Assembly (NCBI GenBank): GCA_947626945.1
Contig: CANQUC010000003.1
Coordinates: forward strand, 1-64,000
Source: an uncultured Lachnospiraceae bacterium
Lineage (GTDB): Bacteria; Bacillota; Clostridia; Lachnospirales; Lachnospiraceae
DNA length: 64,000 nt
Reading direction: 5' to 3'
Below are positions 1 to 6,664 of the stretch, in pieces. How positions within the stretch are numbered: position 1 is the stretch's first letter; the number at the start of each line of letters is the position of its first letter. The position numbers and the translations under genes are program-made. Under the pieces are notes generated by a model. That model searched no databases and had not been told where the DNA came from. It saw only the letters and a list, made by a program, of their open reading frames with translations.

Positions 1-512
1 GCCGGGTGGGGCGCAAACACAACCGCGTTGCCCGCTGCCAGCATTCCGATGGAATTGCAGATCACCGTCTCCGTAGGGTTGGTGGAGGGAGTTACCGCGC
101 CGATCACGCCAAAGGGGCCCTGCTCCACCAGAGTCAGGCCTCTGTCGCCTGACCATGCCAGGGTGGACAGATCTTCCGTGCCCGGCGTCTTTTCCGCCAC
201 AAGCTGATGCTTCAGGATCTTGTGTCCCACATTGCCCATCTTTGTCTCCGCAACGCCCATCTCCGCAAAAAGCTGCGCGTTTTCCAGAGTTTTCTTTCGA
301 ATGTTGGCAATGATCTTTTCCCGAAACTCCAGGGGCATGGGCTGGATCTCTTTCTGAGCCTTTTTCGCCGCCGCGATGGCGTCTTCCACGTTTTCAAAAA
401 TGCCCATCAGCTTCTTTTGAGGCCCTCCGGCCGATACGGTACTTCCACTTGCCTGGATCCCCTGGATCACGCTGCGGACGATGGCCTGAATGTCCTGCTC
501 ATTTATCGCCAA
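1..512 (-). CDS. CoA-acylating aldehyde dehydrogenase (EutE/PduP type), partial
   Basis: This is the N-terminal part of a gene that runs off the left edge of the window. Family members convert propionaldehyde or acetaldehyde to the acyl-CoA inside microcompartments. I choose a TTG start at 512-510 because GGGAGGT lies 7 bases upstream (526-520); the upstream ATG at 528-526 is in another frame and stops quickly. The first residues (NEQDIQAIVRSVIQGIQ) form an amphipathic helix typical of an encapsulation peptide, followed by a flexible linker and then the dehydrogenase fold (GPFGVIGAVTPSTNPTETV). It lies 43 bases downstream of a class II aldolase and is probably in one operon with it. EutE and PduP cannot be told apart from this fragment. 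Confidence 0.88.
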   Translation of the reverse strand, partial: MAINEQDIQAIVRSVIQGIQASGSTVSAGGPQKKLMGIFENVEDAIAAAKKAQKEIQPMPLEFREKIIANIRKKTLENAQLFAEMGVAETKMGNVGHKILKHQLVAEKTPGTEDLSTLAWSGDRGLTLVEQGPFGVIGAVTPSTNPTETVICNSIGMLAAGNAVVFAPHP

Positions 513-555
513 TGAAAATACCTCCCATCTTTGTCAGTCTTTGGATATCTGTCCG

Positions 556-1359
556 TCACATCTGGGACAGGATCTTTTTTGTCACCTCGGCAACGATCTT
601 TTCCAGATCCTGAGAGGAGGTTTCGGAAGCCGCTTTGGAACCGCAGTTTCCATGGCATCCGCCGTTGCACTTGCCGCCCAGCTCCGCGCAGAGGTTGGCG
701 GGATGCTTGCCGGGAAGTCCGAATTTCCTGCGGATCTCATACAGTCTCTTTACCTGTTCCTGGGAAAGCTCCTTGGGGCCGCCCAGCTGACGCGCCTTGT
801 AAAGCAGCTCAGCGTAAAACTCCAGAGACTCCATCTTATGATACGCGGAAAGCAGATCCACGCTGTAAGAAAGCGCGCCGTGATTTTCCAGCAGTACCGC
901 GTCGTAGTAAGGCAGATATTTTTCAACTGCGTCGGGGATCTCCATAGTAGAGGGGGTGCCGTACTCCGCGATAGGCACGCAGCCCAGAGCAATTACTGCT
1001 TCCGGCATAATGGGAGCCGTCAGCGGAATCCCGGCGATGGCGAAAGCGGTTGCAAATGTAGGATGGGCATGTACAACAGAGCCCACGTCGGGTCTGCACT
1101 TGTACACTCTCATGTGCATCTTGATCTCGGATGAGGGCTTGAAACTGCCGTTTGCCTGAAGTACATTGCCGTCCTTATCTACTTTACAGATGTACTCGGG
1201 GGTCATAAATCCCTTGGAAACACCTGTAGGCGTACACAAAAACTCATTGTCGTTGAGCTTTACGGAAATGTTGCCGTCGTTGGCCGCGACCATGCCTCTG
1301 TCGTAGATCCGCTTGCCGATCTCGCAGATCTGCTTTTTGATTTCAAATTCGTTAGCCAT
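556..1359 (-). CDS. Class II aldolase, fuculose/rhamnulose-1-phosphate type, with microcompartment-targeting tail
   Basis: Zinc-dependent aldolase of 267 residues. The family cleaves fuculose-1-phosphate or rhamnulose-1-phosphate to lactaldehyde and dihydroxyacetone phosphate. The catalytic Glu78 (SSEIK), zinc ligands His97 and His99 (VVHAHP) and His160 (LENHGA) are all present. About 45 residues are added after the usual aldolase end: a Cys/Gly-rich linker (GGKCNGGCHGNC), then a predicted amphipathic helix (SSQDLEKIVAEVTKKILSQM) at residues 248-267. That resembles the encapsulation peptides of fucose/rhamnose glycyl-radical microcompartments. The neighbouring CoA-acylating aldehyde dehydrogenase fits the same pathway. 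A good SD (AAAGGAGG) precedes the ATG. The exact sugar phosphate is inferred. Confidence 0.85.
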   Translation of the reverse strand: MANEFEIKKQICEIGKRIYDRGMVAANDGNISVKLNDNEFLCTPTGVSKGFMTPEYICKVDKDGNVLQANGSFKPSSEIKMHMRVYKCRPDVGSVVHAHPTFATAFAIAGIPLTAPIMPEAVIALGCVPIAEYGTPSTMEIPDAVEKYLPYYDAVLLENHGALSYSVDLLSAYHKMESLEFYAELLYKARQLGGPKELSQEQVKRLYEIRRKFGLPGKHPANLCAELGGKCNGGCHGNCGSKAASETSSQDLEKIVAEVTKKILSQM

Positions 1360-1414
1360 CTGGTAAGTCCTCCTTTATATGTTTGTTTGTGTTGTTTTTT
1401 TTTGATTTGGAATT

Positions 1415-1443
1415 ATTTTAACATGTTACGGCACAAAAAGCAA
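1415..1443 (-). promoter_or_regulatory. Sigma-A promoter for the aldolase/aldehyde dehydrogenase genes
   Basis: On the minus strand a -35 TTGCTT (1443-1438) and a -10 TAAAAT (1420-1415) are separated by 17 bases, about 55 bases upstream of the aldolase start codon. This is sequence-based only. Confidence 0.55.
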
Positions 1444-1555
1444 CTGTTTTCTCAACTTTTCTCCAATTTGTCCAAAAAGTCCGGAAACCGTGTTATTTCC
1501 TTGCTTTTTTGAGGGTTGATCCATGTTATGTAACCCAATTTTACCTGTTTGTTTT

Positions 1556-1585
1556 TGAAACAACATGAAACAACATAAAACAACA
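1556..1585. repeat. Three tandem 10-bp repeats, candidate operator
   Basis: Three head-to-tail copies of a 10-mer (TGAAACAACA, TGAAACAACA, TAAAACAACA) lie about 115 bases upstream of the -35 of the aldolase promoter, in an AT-rich intergenic stretch (1360-1630) with no plausible gene. One-helical-turn spacing suggests a site for a repressor or activator of the microcompartment locus, for example a DeoR-type regulator. No regulator gene is in the window, so this is inference. Confidence 0.4.
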
Positions 1586-1630
1586 CAATTTATTTGCGAT
1601 TTCCGCAATTTTTATATGTTGATAATATAA

Positions 1631-1751
1631 GAAGTGCTACCTCGCGCCGCTTTCCGGCGCTCGGTATCGGGCTTTCGCCCTATTGCAGCAGAAAAGATCC
1701 GGCCCCTGGGAATGAATTCCCGGGGCCGGATCTTTTCTGCTGCAGCACTTC
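1631..1751 (-). ncRNA. Candidate structured RNA downstream of rplT (four-way junction)
   Basis: On the minus strand an outer 8-bp stem (GAAGTGCT 1638-1631 complement, AGCACTTC) encloses three hairpins. The first is a very long arm (1685-1743). The second is GGGC-GAAA-GCCC with a GNRA tetraloop. The third is ACC-GA-GCGCCG-GAAAG-CGGCGC-GA-GGT, whose symmetric GA/GA internal loop could form sheared tandem G-A pairs. The GNRA loops appear only when read on the minus strand, which argues for an RNA in the direction of rplT. I do not recognise the family. It may be a 3' UTR element, an independent ncRNA, or a small mobile repeat with terminal inverted repeats. Confidence 0.5.
1685..1743 (-). terminator. 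Very long terminator hairpin after rplT
   Basis: A nearly perfect inverted repeat (arms 1685-1713 and 1716-1743, one bulged base, two-base loop) begins 15 bases after the rplT stop. The stem contains a GC-rich core flanked by AAAAGATC / GATCTTTT, so it can end transcription of infC-rpmI-rplT. Its length far exceeds a normal intrinsic terminator. Confidence 0.65.
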
Positions 1752-1758
1752 TCAATGC

Positions 1759-2115
1759 TTACGCTATTTTGCTCTTTGCCAGTTCTGCCAGGGTTGCGAA
1801 TCCCTCTGCGTCGTTGACTGCCATTTCGGAAAGCATCTTTCTGTTCATTTCCACGCCTGCCAGCTTCAGTCCGTACATGAACTTGCTGTAGGACAGTCCG
1901 TTGATTCTCGCAGCCGCGTTGATACGGGCGATCCAGAGACGTCTGAACTGACGTTTCTTCTCTTTCCGTCCCGCGTAGGAGCTTGTAAGCGCTCTCATCA
2001 CAGACTGCTTTGCGACTCTATATTGTTTGGATCTGGCGCCTCTGTAACCTTTTGCCAGCTTTAATACACGATTGTGTTTCCTTTTCGCGTTCATACCGCC
2101 TTTTACTCTTGCCAT
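1759..2115 (-). CDS. rplT: 50S ribosomal protein L20
   Basis: A protein of 118 residues, the normal length, with the characteristic basic start [20 protein letters not shown] and the conserved [11 protein letters not shown] segment. L20 is needed for early assembly of the large subunit and in Firmicutes represses its own operon through the infC leader. It is the last gene of infC-rpmI-rplT, 25 bases after rpmI. Confidence 0.98.
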   Translation of the reverse strand: MARVKGGMNAKRKHNRVLKLAKGYRGARSKQYRVAKQSVMRALTSSYAGRKEKKRQFRRLWIARINAAARINGLSYSKFMYGLKLAGVEMNRKMLSEMAVNDAEGFATLAELAKSKIA

Positions 2116-2140
2116 GTCTCTTTTCCTCCTTTACTGCGTC

Positions 2141-2338
2141 TTAGATATAAGGCAAAATCTTCTTCATGTTCTTTACATTGGTAGGGTCAGCAATGGTCGC
2201 CTTGCGAAGATTTCTTTTTCTTTTCTGGGACTTTTTGGTCAGGATATGGCTCTTGTAGGCTTTCATTCTCTTGAGCTTGCCGGTTCCGGTCTTGTGAAAT
2301 CTCTTTGCTGCTGCTCTGCTTGTCTTAATCTTGGGCAT
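2141..2338 (-). CDS. rpmI: 50S ribosomal protein L35
   Basis: A protein of 65 residues with the typical [20 protein letters not shown] start and a very basic composition, the normal length for L35. It sits between infC and rplT in the conserved order, with an SD (AAAGGAGG) just upstream. Confidence 0.98.
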   Translation of the reverse strand: MPKIKTSRAAAKRFHKTGTGKLKRMKAYKSHILTKKSQKRKRNLRKATIADPTNVKNMKKILPYI

Positions 2339-2363
2339 TGTAGTTTCCTCCTTTATCAGTTAC

Positions 2364-2870
2364 CTATCTTTTTTCACTTAGAAACATCATCATGCTGCGG
2401 CCTTCCATCTTGGGCGGTTTGTCTATCACAGCCACGTCGGAGAGCATCTCCGCAAACTGATCCAGTATAACTTTGCTTGTCTGCACATGGGCCATTTCCC
2501 TGCCGCGGAATCGCAGCGTGATCTTTACACGAGCTCCTTTTTCAATAAATTTGCGGGCAGCGTTGACTTTCGTATTCAGATCATTGGTATCAATGTTCGG
2601 CGACATACGAATTTCTTTGATCTCGATGATTTTCTGTTTCTTTTTCGCGTCTTTCTCCTTACGGGCCTGCTCATAGCGGTATTTCCCGTAGTCGATGATC
2701 TTGCACACGGGGGGCTTTGCTCCCGGCGCCACTTTCACCAGATCCAGTTCTGCCTCCTGGGCCATCCGCAGGGCCTCTTTTACAGGCATCACGCCAAGCT
2801 GCTGTCCATTCTCGCCGATCAGACGCACCTCACGGTCTCGAATTTGCTCATTGATCATTAACTCGCTGAT
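2364..2870 (-). CDS. infC: Translation initiation factor IF-3, probable ATC start
   Basis: IF-3 binds the 30S subunit and proofreads start codon selection. The open frame extends further upstream, but the family starts near ISELMINEQIRDREVRLIG. I place the start at ATC (2870-2868) because GGAGG (2884-2880) is 9 bases upstream, giving 168 residues, the usual length. Rare AUU/AUC/AUA starts are a known feature of infC and allow IF-3 to repress its own synthesis. The alternative is the ATG at 2858-2856, which is too far from the SD. N- and C-terminal IF-3 domains are both present (PVCKIIDYGKYRYEQARKEK joins them). Confidence 0.93.
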   Translation of the reverse strand: MSELMINEQIRDREVRLIGENGQQLGVMPVKEALRMAQEAELDLVKVAPGAKPPVCKIIDYGKYRYEQARKEKDAKKKQKIIEIKEIRMSPNIDTNDLNTKVNAARKFIEKGARVKITLRFRGREMAHVQTSKVILDQFAEMLSDVAVIDKPPKMEGRSMMMFLSEKR

Positions 2871-2912
2871 AGTAGTACACCTCCAAAAATTTAAAATACC
2901 TTCAAAATAAAT

Positions 2913-2939
2913 AAAGCGGACAGTCAGACTATCCGCTTT
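2913..2939 (-). terminator. Attenuator terminator in the infC leader
   Basis: On the minus strand a 12-bp stem (AAAGCGGATAGT / ACTGTCCGCTTT, 3-base loop) is followed by ATTTATTTT. It lies between the promoter and the infC SD, so it can stop transcription before the coding region. Confidence 0.75.
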
Positions 2940-3030
2940 CATACATACACAGCTATCGTTCATACTTTGTATCAGACCCGAGTCACGCGTTTGTGCTAAG
3001 GTGAGAGCGGACACTCTGCTTTTCATACGA
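2940..3030 (-). promoter_or_regulatory. infC operon leader with antiterminator arm
   Basis: The leader of roughly 160 bases runs from the promoter to the infC start. The minus-strand segment TGTCCGCTCT (3013-3004) nearly copies the 3' arm of the attenuator and can pair with its 5' arm (9 of 10 positions, counting one G-U), forming an antiterminator. This arrangement fits control by L20 as known for Firmicutes infC operons; the L20 binding site itself was not identified. Confidence 0.6.
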
Positions 3031-3034
3031 AAGT

Positions 3035-3063
3035 AATGTAACACAGTTTTTTCCATCTGTCAA
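3035..3063 (-). promoter_or_regulatory. Promoter of infC-rpmI-rplT
   Basis: Consensus -35 TTGACA (3063-3058), 17-base spacer, -10 TACATT (3040-3035) preceded by TGTGT. It starts only 8 bases after the lgt stop. Confidence 0.75.
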
Positions 3064-3070
3064 CCGGTTT

Positions 3071-3919
3071 TCAGGAAATTTTTCTTCTGGTGAAATGCCC
3101 TGCCACAAGCAGGATCAGGGCCAGCGCCACCAATACCCCGGACAGAACCTGAGACACCGGAAGCCCCGTCACAGGCATCAGAAGCTGATCTGTGCGAAGT
3201 CCCTCGATCCAGAACCGTCCAATGCCATATCCCAGCAGGTACAGCAAAAACAGCTGTCCGTCAAACCGTTTATGCTTTCTGAAAAAGAACAGCAGACAAA
3301 ACAGGCCCAGATTCCAGAGAGATTCATACAGAAAAGTGGGATGCACCTGTATGAAGCCGTTGGCCGCGTGGGCGGCAATATCCGCGCTGATATCTCCCGA
3401 CCTGACGGCATTTATGGGAAGCCGCATGGCAAACAGCCCGTCTGTGTAGCCTCCAAAGGCCTCCCGGTTAAAGAAATTGCCCCATCTTCCAATAAACTGA
3501 CCGATGAGCAGACCCATGCAGCAGGTATCCGTCACCAGCCGGAAAGACATCCTCTTTACCCGGGTGTAAATTACAATGGCGATCATCGCTCCGATAATGG
3601 AGCCGTACACCGCGATCCCGCCCTGACGGTAATTGAAGATCTCCATCAGGTGATCCCGGTAATAGTCCCAGCGAAACGCCACATAGTAGACTCTGGCGCC
3701 AATGATCCCCGCAACGACGGCGATCAGCGCCATGTTAAAAAACCGGTCCGGATCCAGTCCTACCCGCTTTGCCTCCCGAAAGGCAAACGCGATTCCCAGC
3801 ATCATGCCTATGGCAAGGGTCACGCCATAATAGGTAATCTCAATTCCAAACACATGAAAGGATCTGCCCACATGTTCAAAATACAGGTTCAGATTTGGAA
3901 ATGCAATACTCTCGTTCAT
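3071..3919 (-). CDS. lgt: Prolipoprotein diacylglyceryl transferase
   Basis: This membrane enzyme transfers diacylglycerol from phosphatidylglycerol to the lipobox cysteine of prelipoproteins. It has 282 residues with several hydrophobic helices, and the family signature GRWGNFFNREAFGG near residues 145-160 is intact. It is the last gene of the long run that starts at murE; the infC promoter follows immediately. Confidence 0.96.
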   Translation of the reverse strand: MNESIAFPNLNLYFEHVGRSFHVFGIEITYYGVTLAIGMMLGIAFAFREAKRVGLDPDRFFNMALIAVVAGIIGARVYYVAFRWDYYRDHLMEIFNYRQGGIAVYGSIIGAMIAIVIYTRVKRMSFRLVTDTCCMGLLIGQFIGRWGNFFNREAFGGYTDGLFAMRLPINAVRSGDISADIAAHAANGFIQVHPTFLYESLWNLGLFCLLFFFRKHKRFDGQLFLLYLLGYGIGRFWIEGLRTDQLLMPVTGLPVSQVLSGVLVALALILLVAGHFTRRKIS

Positions 3920-3951
3920 TCTTACGCCTCCCCGGAGATGCTGTCTGCCGT

Positions 3952-5049
3952 TTACACATTAAACCGGAACAGGATCACATCTCCGTCCTTCACCACATAA
4001 TCCTTGCCCTCCAGGCCCACCAGGCCTTTCTCCTTTGCCTTTGCGTAACTGCCGCAGTCTAAAAGATCCTGGTAGTTTACAACCTCCGCCCGGATAAATC
4101 CCCGTTCAAAGTCCGAGTGGATCTTTCCGGCGGCCTGAGGCGCCTTTGTGCCGGCCCTGACAGTCCATGCCCTGGTCTCGTCCTCCCCGCTGGTCAGGTA
4201 GCTGAGCAGTCCCAAAAGGGAATAGCTGGCCTGGATCAGCTTTTCCAGGCCGGATTTTTTCAGGCCCAGCTCCTCCAGGAACATGGCCTTTTCTTCTTCA
4301 TCCAGTTCTGAAATCTCCTGCTCGATCTGAGCGCAGATCACAAATACTTCGCTGTTTTCCGCGGCGGCATATTCCCGCACCTTTGCCACATAGGGATTGT
4401 CTGCTCCGTCATTTTCCAGGTCTTCTTCCCCCACATTGGCGGCAAAGATCACCGGCTTCCCGGTAAGCAACTGATAGGAACCCATCCAGGCAAGCTCGTC
4501 CTCATCCCGGGTCACAAAGGTTTTTGCCGGCTTTCCATCCTCCAGATGGCTTTTGATCCGCTCCAGAAGAGACAGCTCCTTTGCCAGCGTCTTGTCGTTC
4601 TTTGCTCCTCTGGCTGTTTTGGCGATCCTGCGCTCCAGGATTTCCAGATCTGAAAAGATCAGTTCGTAATTGATGGTCTCTATGTCCCGGACAGGATCGA
4701 TGCTGCCGTCCACATGAACCACATTGCTGTCCTCAAAGCAGCGGACTACATGTACAATGGCGTCCACCTCCCGGATATTGGCCAGGAACTGATTGCCCAG
4801 CCCCTCGCCTTTTGAGGCGCCTTTCACCAGACCGGCAATGTCCACAAATTCAATAACCGCCGGCGTGATCTTTTTGGAATTGTAAAGAGCGGCAAGCCGG
4901 TTCAGCCGGTCGTCCGGCACCGCTACGATGCCCACGTTGGGATCGATGGTGCAAAAAGGGTAATTCGCAGATTCTGCCCCTGCCTTTGTCAGGGAATTAA
5001 ATAGTGTGCTCTTGCCTACGTTTGGCAGGCCCACGATACCTAACTTCAT
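3952..5049 (-). CDS. ychF: Redox-regulated ATPase/GTPase YchF
   Basis: OLA1/YchF subfamily P-loop protein that associates with ribosomes and is usually ATP-preferring. The 365 residues are full length. G1 (GLPNVGKSTLFN), the TIDPNVG switch and G3 (DIAGLVKGASKGEGLGNQFL) are clear; the G4 motif is the non-canonical form of this subfamily, and a C-terminal TGS domain ends in the typical DGDVILFRFNV. It lies 27 bases after rpe. Confidence 0.97.
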   Translation of the reverse strand: MKLGIVGLPNVGKSTLFNSLTKAGAESANYPFCTIDPNVGIVAVPDDRLNRLAALYNSKKITPAVIEFVDIAGLVKGASKGEGLGNQFLANIREVDAIVHVVRCFEDSNVVHVDGSIDPVRDIETINYELIFSDLEILERRIAKTARGAKNDKTLAKELSLLERIKSHLEDGKPAKTFVTRDEDELAWMGSYQLLTGKPVIFAANVGEEDLENDGADNPYVAKVREYAAAENSEVFVICAQIEQEISELDEEEKAMFLEELGLKKSGLEKLIQASYSLLGLLSYLTSGEDETRAWTVRAGTKAPQAAGKIHSDFERGFIRAEVVNYQDLLDCGSYAKAKEKGLVGLEGKDYVVKDGDVILFRFNV

Positions 5050-5076
5050 TGTTTTGTATGTTCCTCCTTATTGTCC

Positions 5077-5751
5077 TTACGCTTTTCTGTTCCGGTATTT
5101 TGCGAAGATCTCCAGATAGTCATAAACATTCCGGGTAATGTTGCCGGTAAAAATGCCGGTGCCCGACACGATCACGTTGGCGCCTGCTTCCAGCACCACA
5201 TGCACGTTGTCTTTCCGGATGCCTCCGTCTACCTGAATGTCCATCTTGATCCCAAGCTCATCCGTCCAGGCCCGCAGGCGGCGGATTTTTTCCGTGCTGG
5301 TTTTAATGTATTCCTGACCGCCAAATCCCGGATTCACCGTCATCACCAGCACCATGTCCACCATGCCGATGATATAATCCAGCGTGTGAAGAGAGGTGAC
5401 CGGATTCAGCGCCACCCCGGCCTTGCAGCCGCAGGCTTTGATCTGCTGGATGACCCGGTCCACATGCCGGCAGGCCTCCACATGAACCGTAATGATGTCG
5501 GCTCCGCAGGCGGCGAACCGCTCTATGTACCGTTCCGGATCGCTGACCATCAGATGGACGTCAAAAAGCATATTGGTCCGCTTCCGAAGAGAAGCGATCA
5601 CCGGCATGCCAAAAGAGATGCTGGGGACAAAATCTCCGTCCATCACGTCGATATGCAGGTATCTGGCGCCTGCCTCCTCCGCCAGCGTAATCTGTTTGCC
5701 AAGCTGCCAGAAATCAGCAGCCAGGATGGATGGTGCCAAATGAATTTTCAT
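5077..5751 (-). CDS. rpe: Ribulose-phosphate 3-epimerase
   Basis: Interconverts ribulose-5-phosphate and xylulose-5-phosphate in the pentose phosphate pathway. The TIM barrel of 224 residues shows the metal and substrate motifs LHIDVMDGDFVPSISFG, FDVHLMV and MTVNPGFGGQ, all conserved. It starts 10 bases after rsgA, an rsgA-rpe pairing common in Firmicutes. Confidence 0.97.
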   Translation of the reverse strand: MKIHLAPSILAADFWQLGKQITLAEEAGARYLHIDVMDGDFVPSISFGMPVIASLRKRTNMLFDVHLMVSDPERYIERFAACGADIITVHVEACRHVDRVIQQIKACGCKAGVALNPVTSLHTLDYIIGMVDMVLVMTVNPGFGGQEYIKTSTEKIRRLRAWTDELGIKMDIQVDGGIRKDNVHVVLEAGANVIVSGTGIFTGNITRNVYDYLEIFAKYRNRKA

Positions 5752-5761
5752 ATGTGTTCTC

Positions 5762-6640
5762 CTAATATTTTTTTCGGTTTTTCAATTCCTCAAGTACCAG
5801 CCTGTAGTTGTCGTAGCGGACCGGGCTGATCTTTCCCGCGTCCACCGCTTCCTTTACGGCGCATTCCGGCTCCTTTAAGTGCATACAGCCCTGAAATCTG
5901 CAGGCAGGCTCGTAGTCCGCGAACTCCGGGAACTGCTCTTTCAGTTCTTCCTCCTTGATGGGAGGCGCCATAAGAGAGCTGAATCCGGGGGTATCCATCA
6001 GGAAAGTTCCCCCGCCCGCGGGAAGCAGCTGAGAATGCCGGGTCGTATGTTTTCCCCGCTGGATCTTTGCGCTGATGTCTCCGGTCTCCATTCTGGTATC
6101 CTTTTGCAGCAGATTCACCAGGGAGGATTTTCCCACCCCGGAGGGACCCGCCACCACCGTTGTCTTCTTCTGCAAAAGCGCGGCAAGCTGATCGATCCCC
6201 TGCCGCTGCAGGGCGCTGACAAACAGCACCGGATAACCGGAGGCCCGATAGATTTCGTACAGCGCTTTCTTTTCCTCCTCATCCGTCAGATCCGCCTTGT
6301 TGAAGCAGATGACCGCGGGAACCTGCTGCACCTCCATCATGATCAGAAACCGATCCAGTAAATTAAAATTGGGCTTTGGTCTGCGGGCGGCAAAAATCAC
6401 CAGCGCCTGATCCACATTGGCCACCGCCGGACGGACAAGCGCGTTTTTGCGGGGCAGGATCTCCGTGATACTGCCCTCCCTGTCTTCCTCATGGAGCAGT
6501 ACCACGTCCACATCGTCCCCGGGGAGGGGTTTTTTCTTTTCCCTGCGGAAAATCCCCTTTGCCTTACATTCCAAAAGCCCATATTCTTCTGTATAAACGT
6601 AATAAAATCCCGCGATCCCTTTAATGATCTTTCCGTGCAT
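5762..6640 (-). CDS. rsgA: Small ribosomal subunit biogenesis GTPase RsgA
   Basis: GTPase that helps mature the 30S subunit. The 292 residues have the OB fold first, then a circularly permuted G domain in which NKAD (G4) precedes GPSGVGKSSLVN (G1) and DTPGFS (G3), and a C-terminal Cys/His zinc-binding segment (CRFQGCMHLKEPEC). It is co-transcribed with prkC and prpC, the usual Firmicutes order. Confidence 0.97.
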   Translation of the reverse strand: MHGKIIKGIAGFYYVYTEEYGLLECKAKGIFRREKKKPLPGDDVDVVLLHEEDREGSITEILPRKNALVRPAVANVDQALVIFAARRPKPNFNLLDRFLIMMEVQQVPAVICFNKADLTDEEEKKALYEIYRASGYPVLFVSALQRQGIDQLAALLQKKTTVVAGPSGVGKSSLVNLLQKDTRMETGDISAKIQRGKHTTRHSQLLPAGGGTFLMDTPGFSSLMAPPIKEEELKEQFPEFADYEPACRFQGCMHLKEPECAVKEAVDAGKISPVRYDNYRLVLEELKNRKKY

Positions 6641-6664
6641 GCAAAATCCTCATTGATCCGCCTG

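Noticed and set aside
2871..3056. N-terminal extension of IF-3 of about 60 residues
   Set aside because: The extension covers the promoter-proximal leader and attenuator, has no SD and does not look like protein; the AUC or ATG start is favoured.
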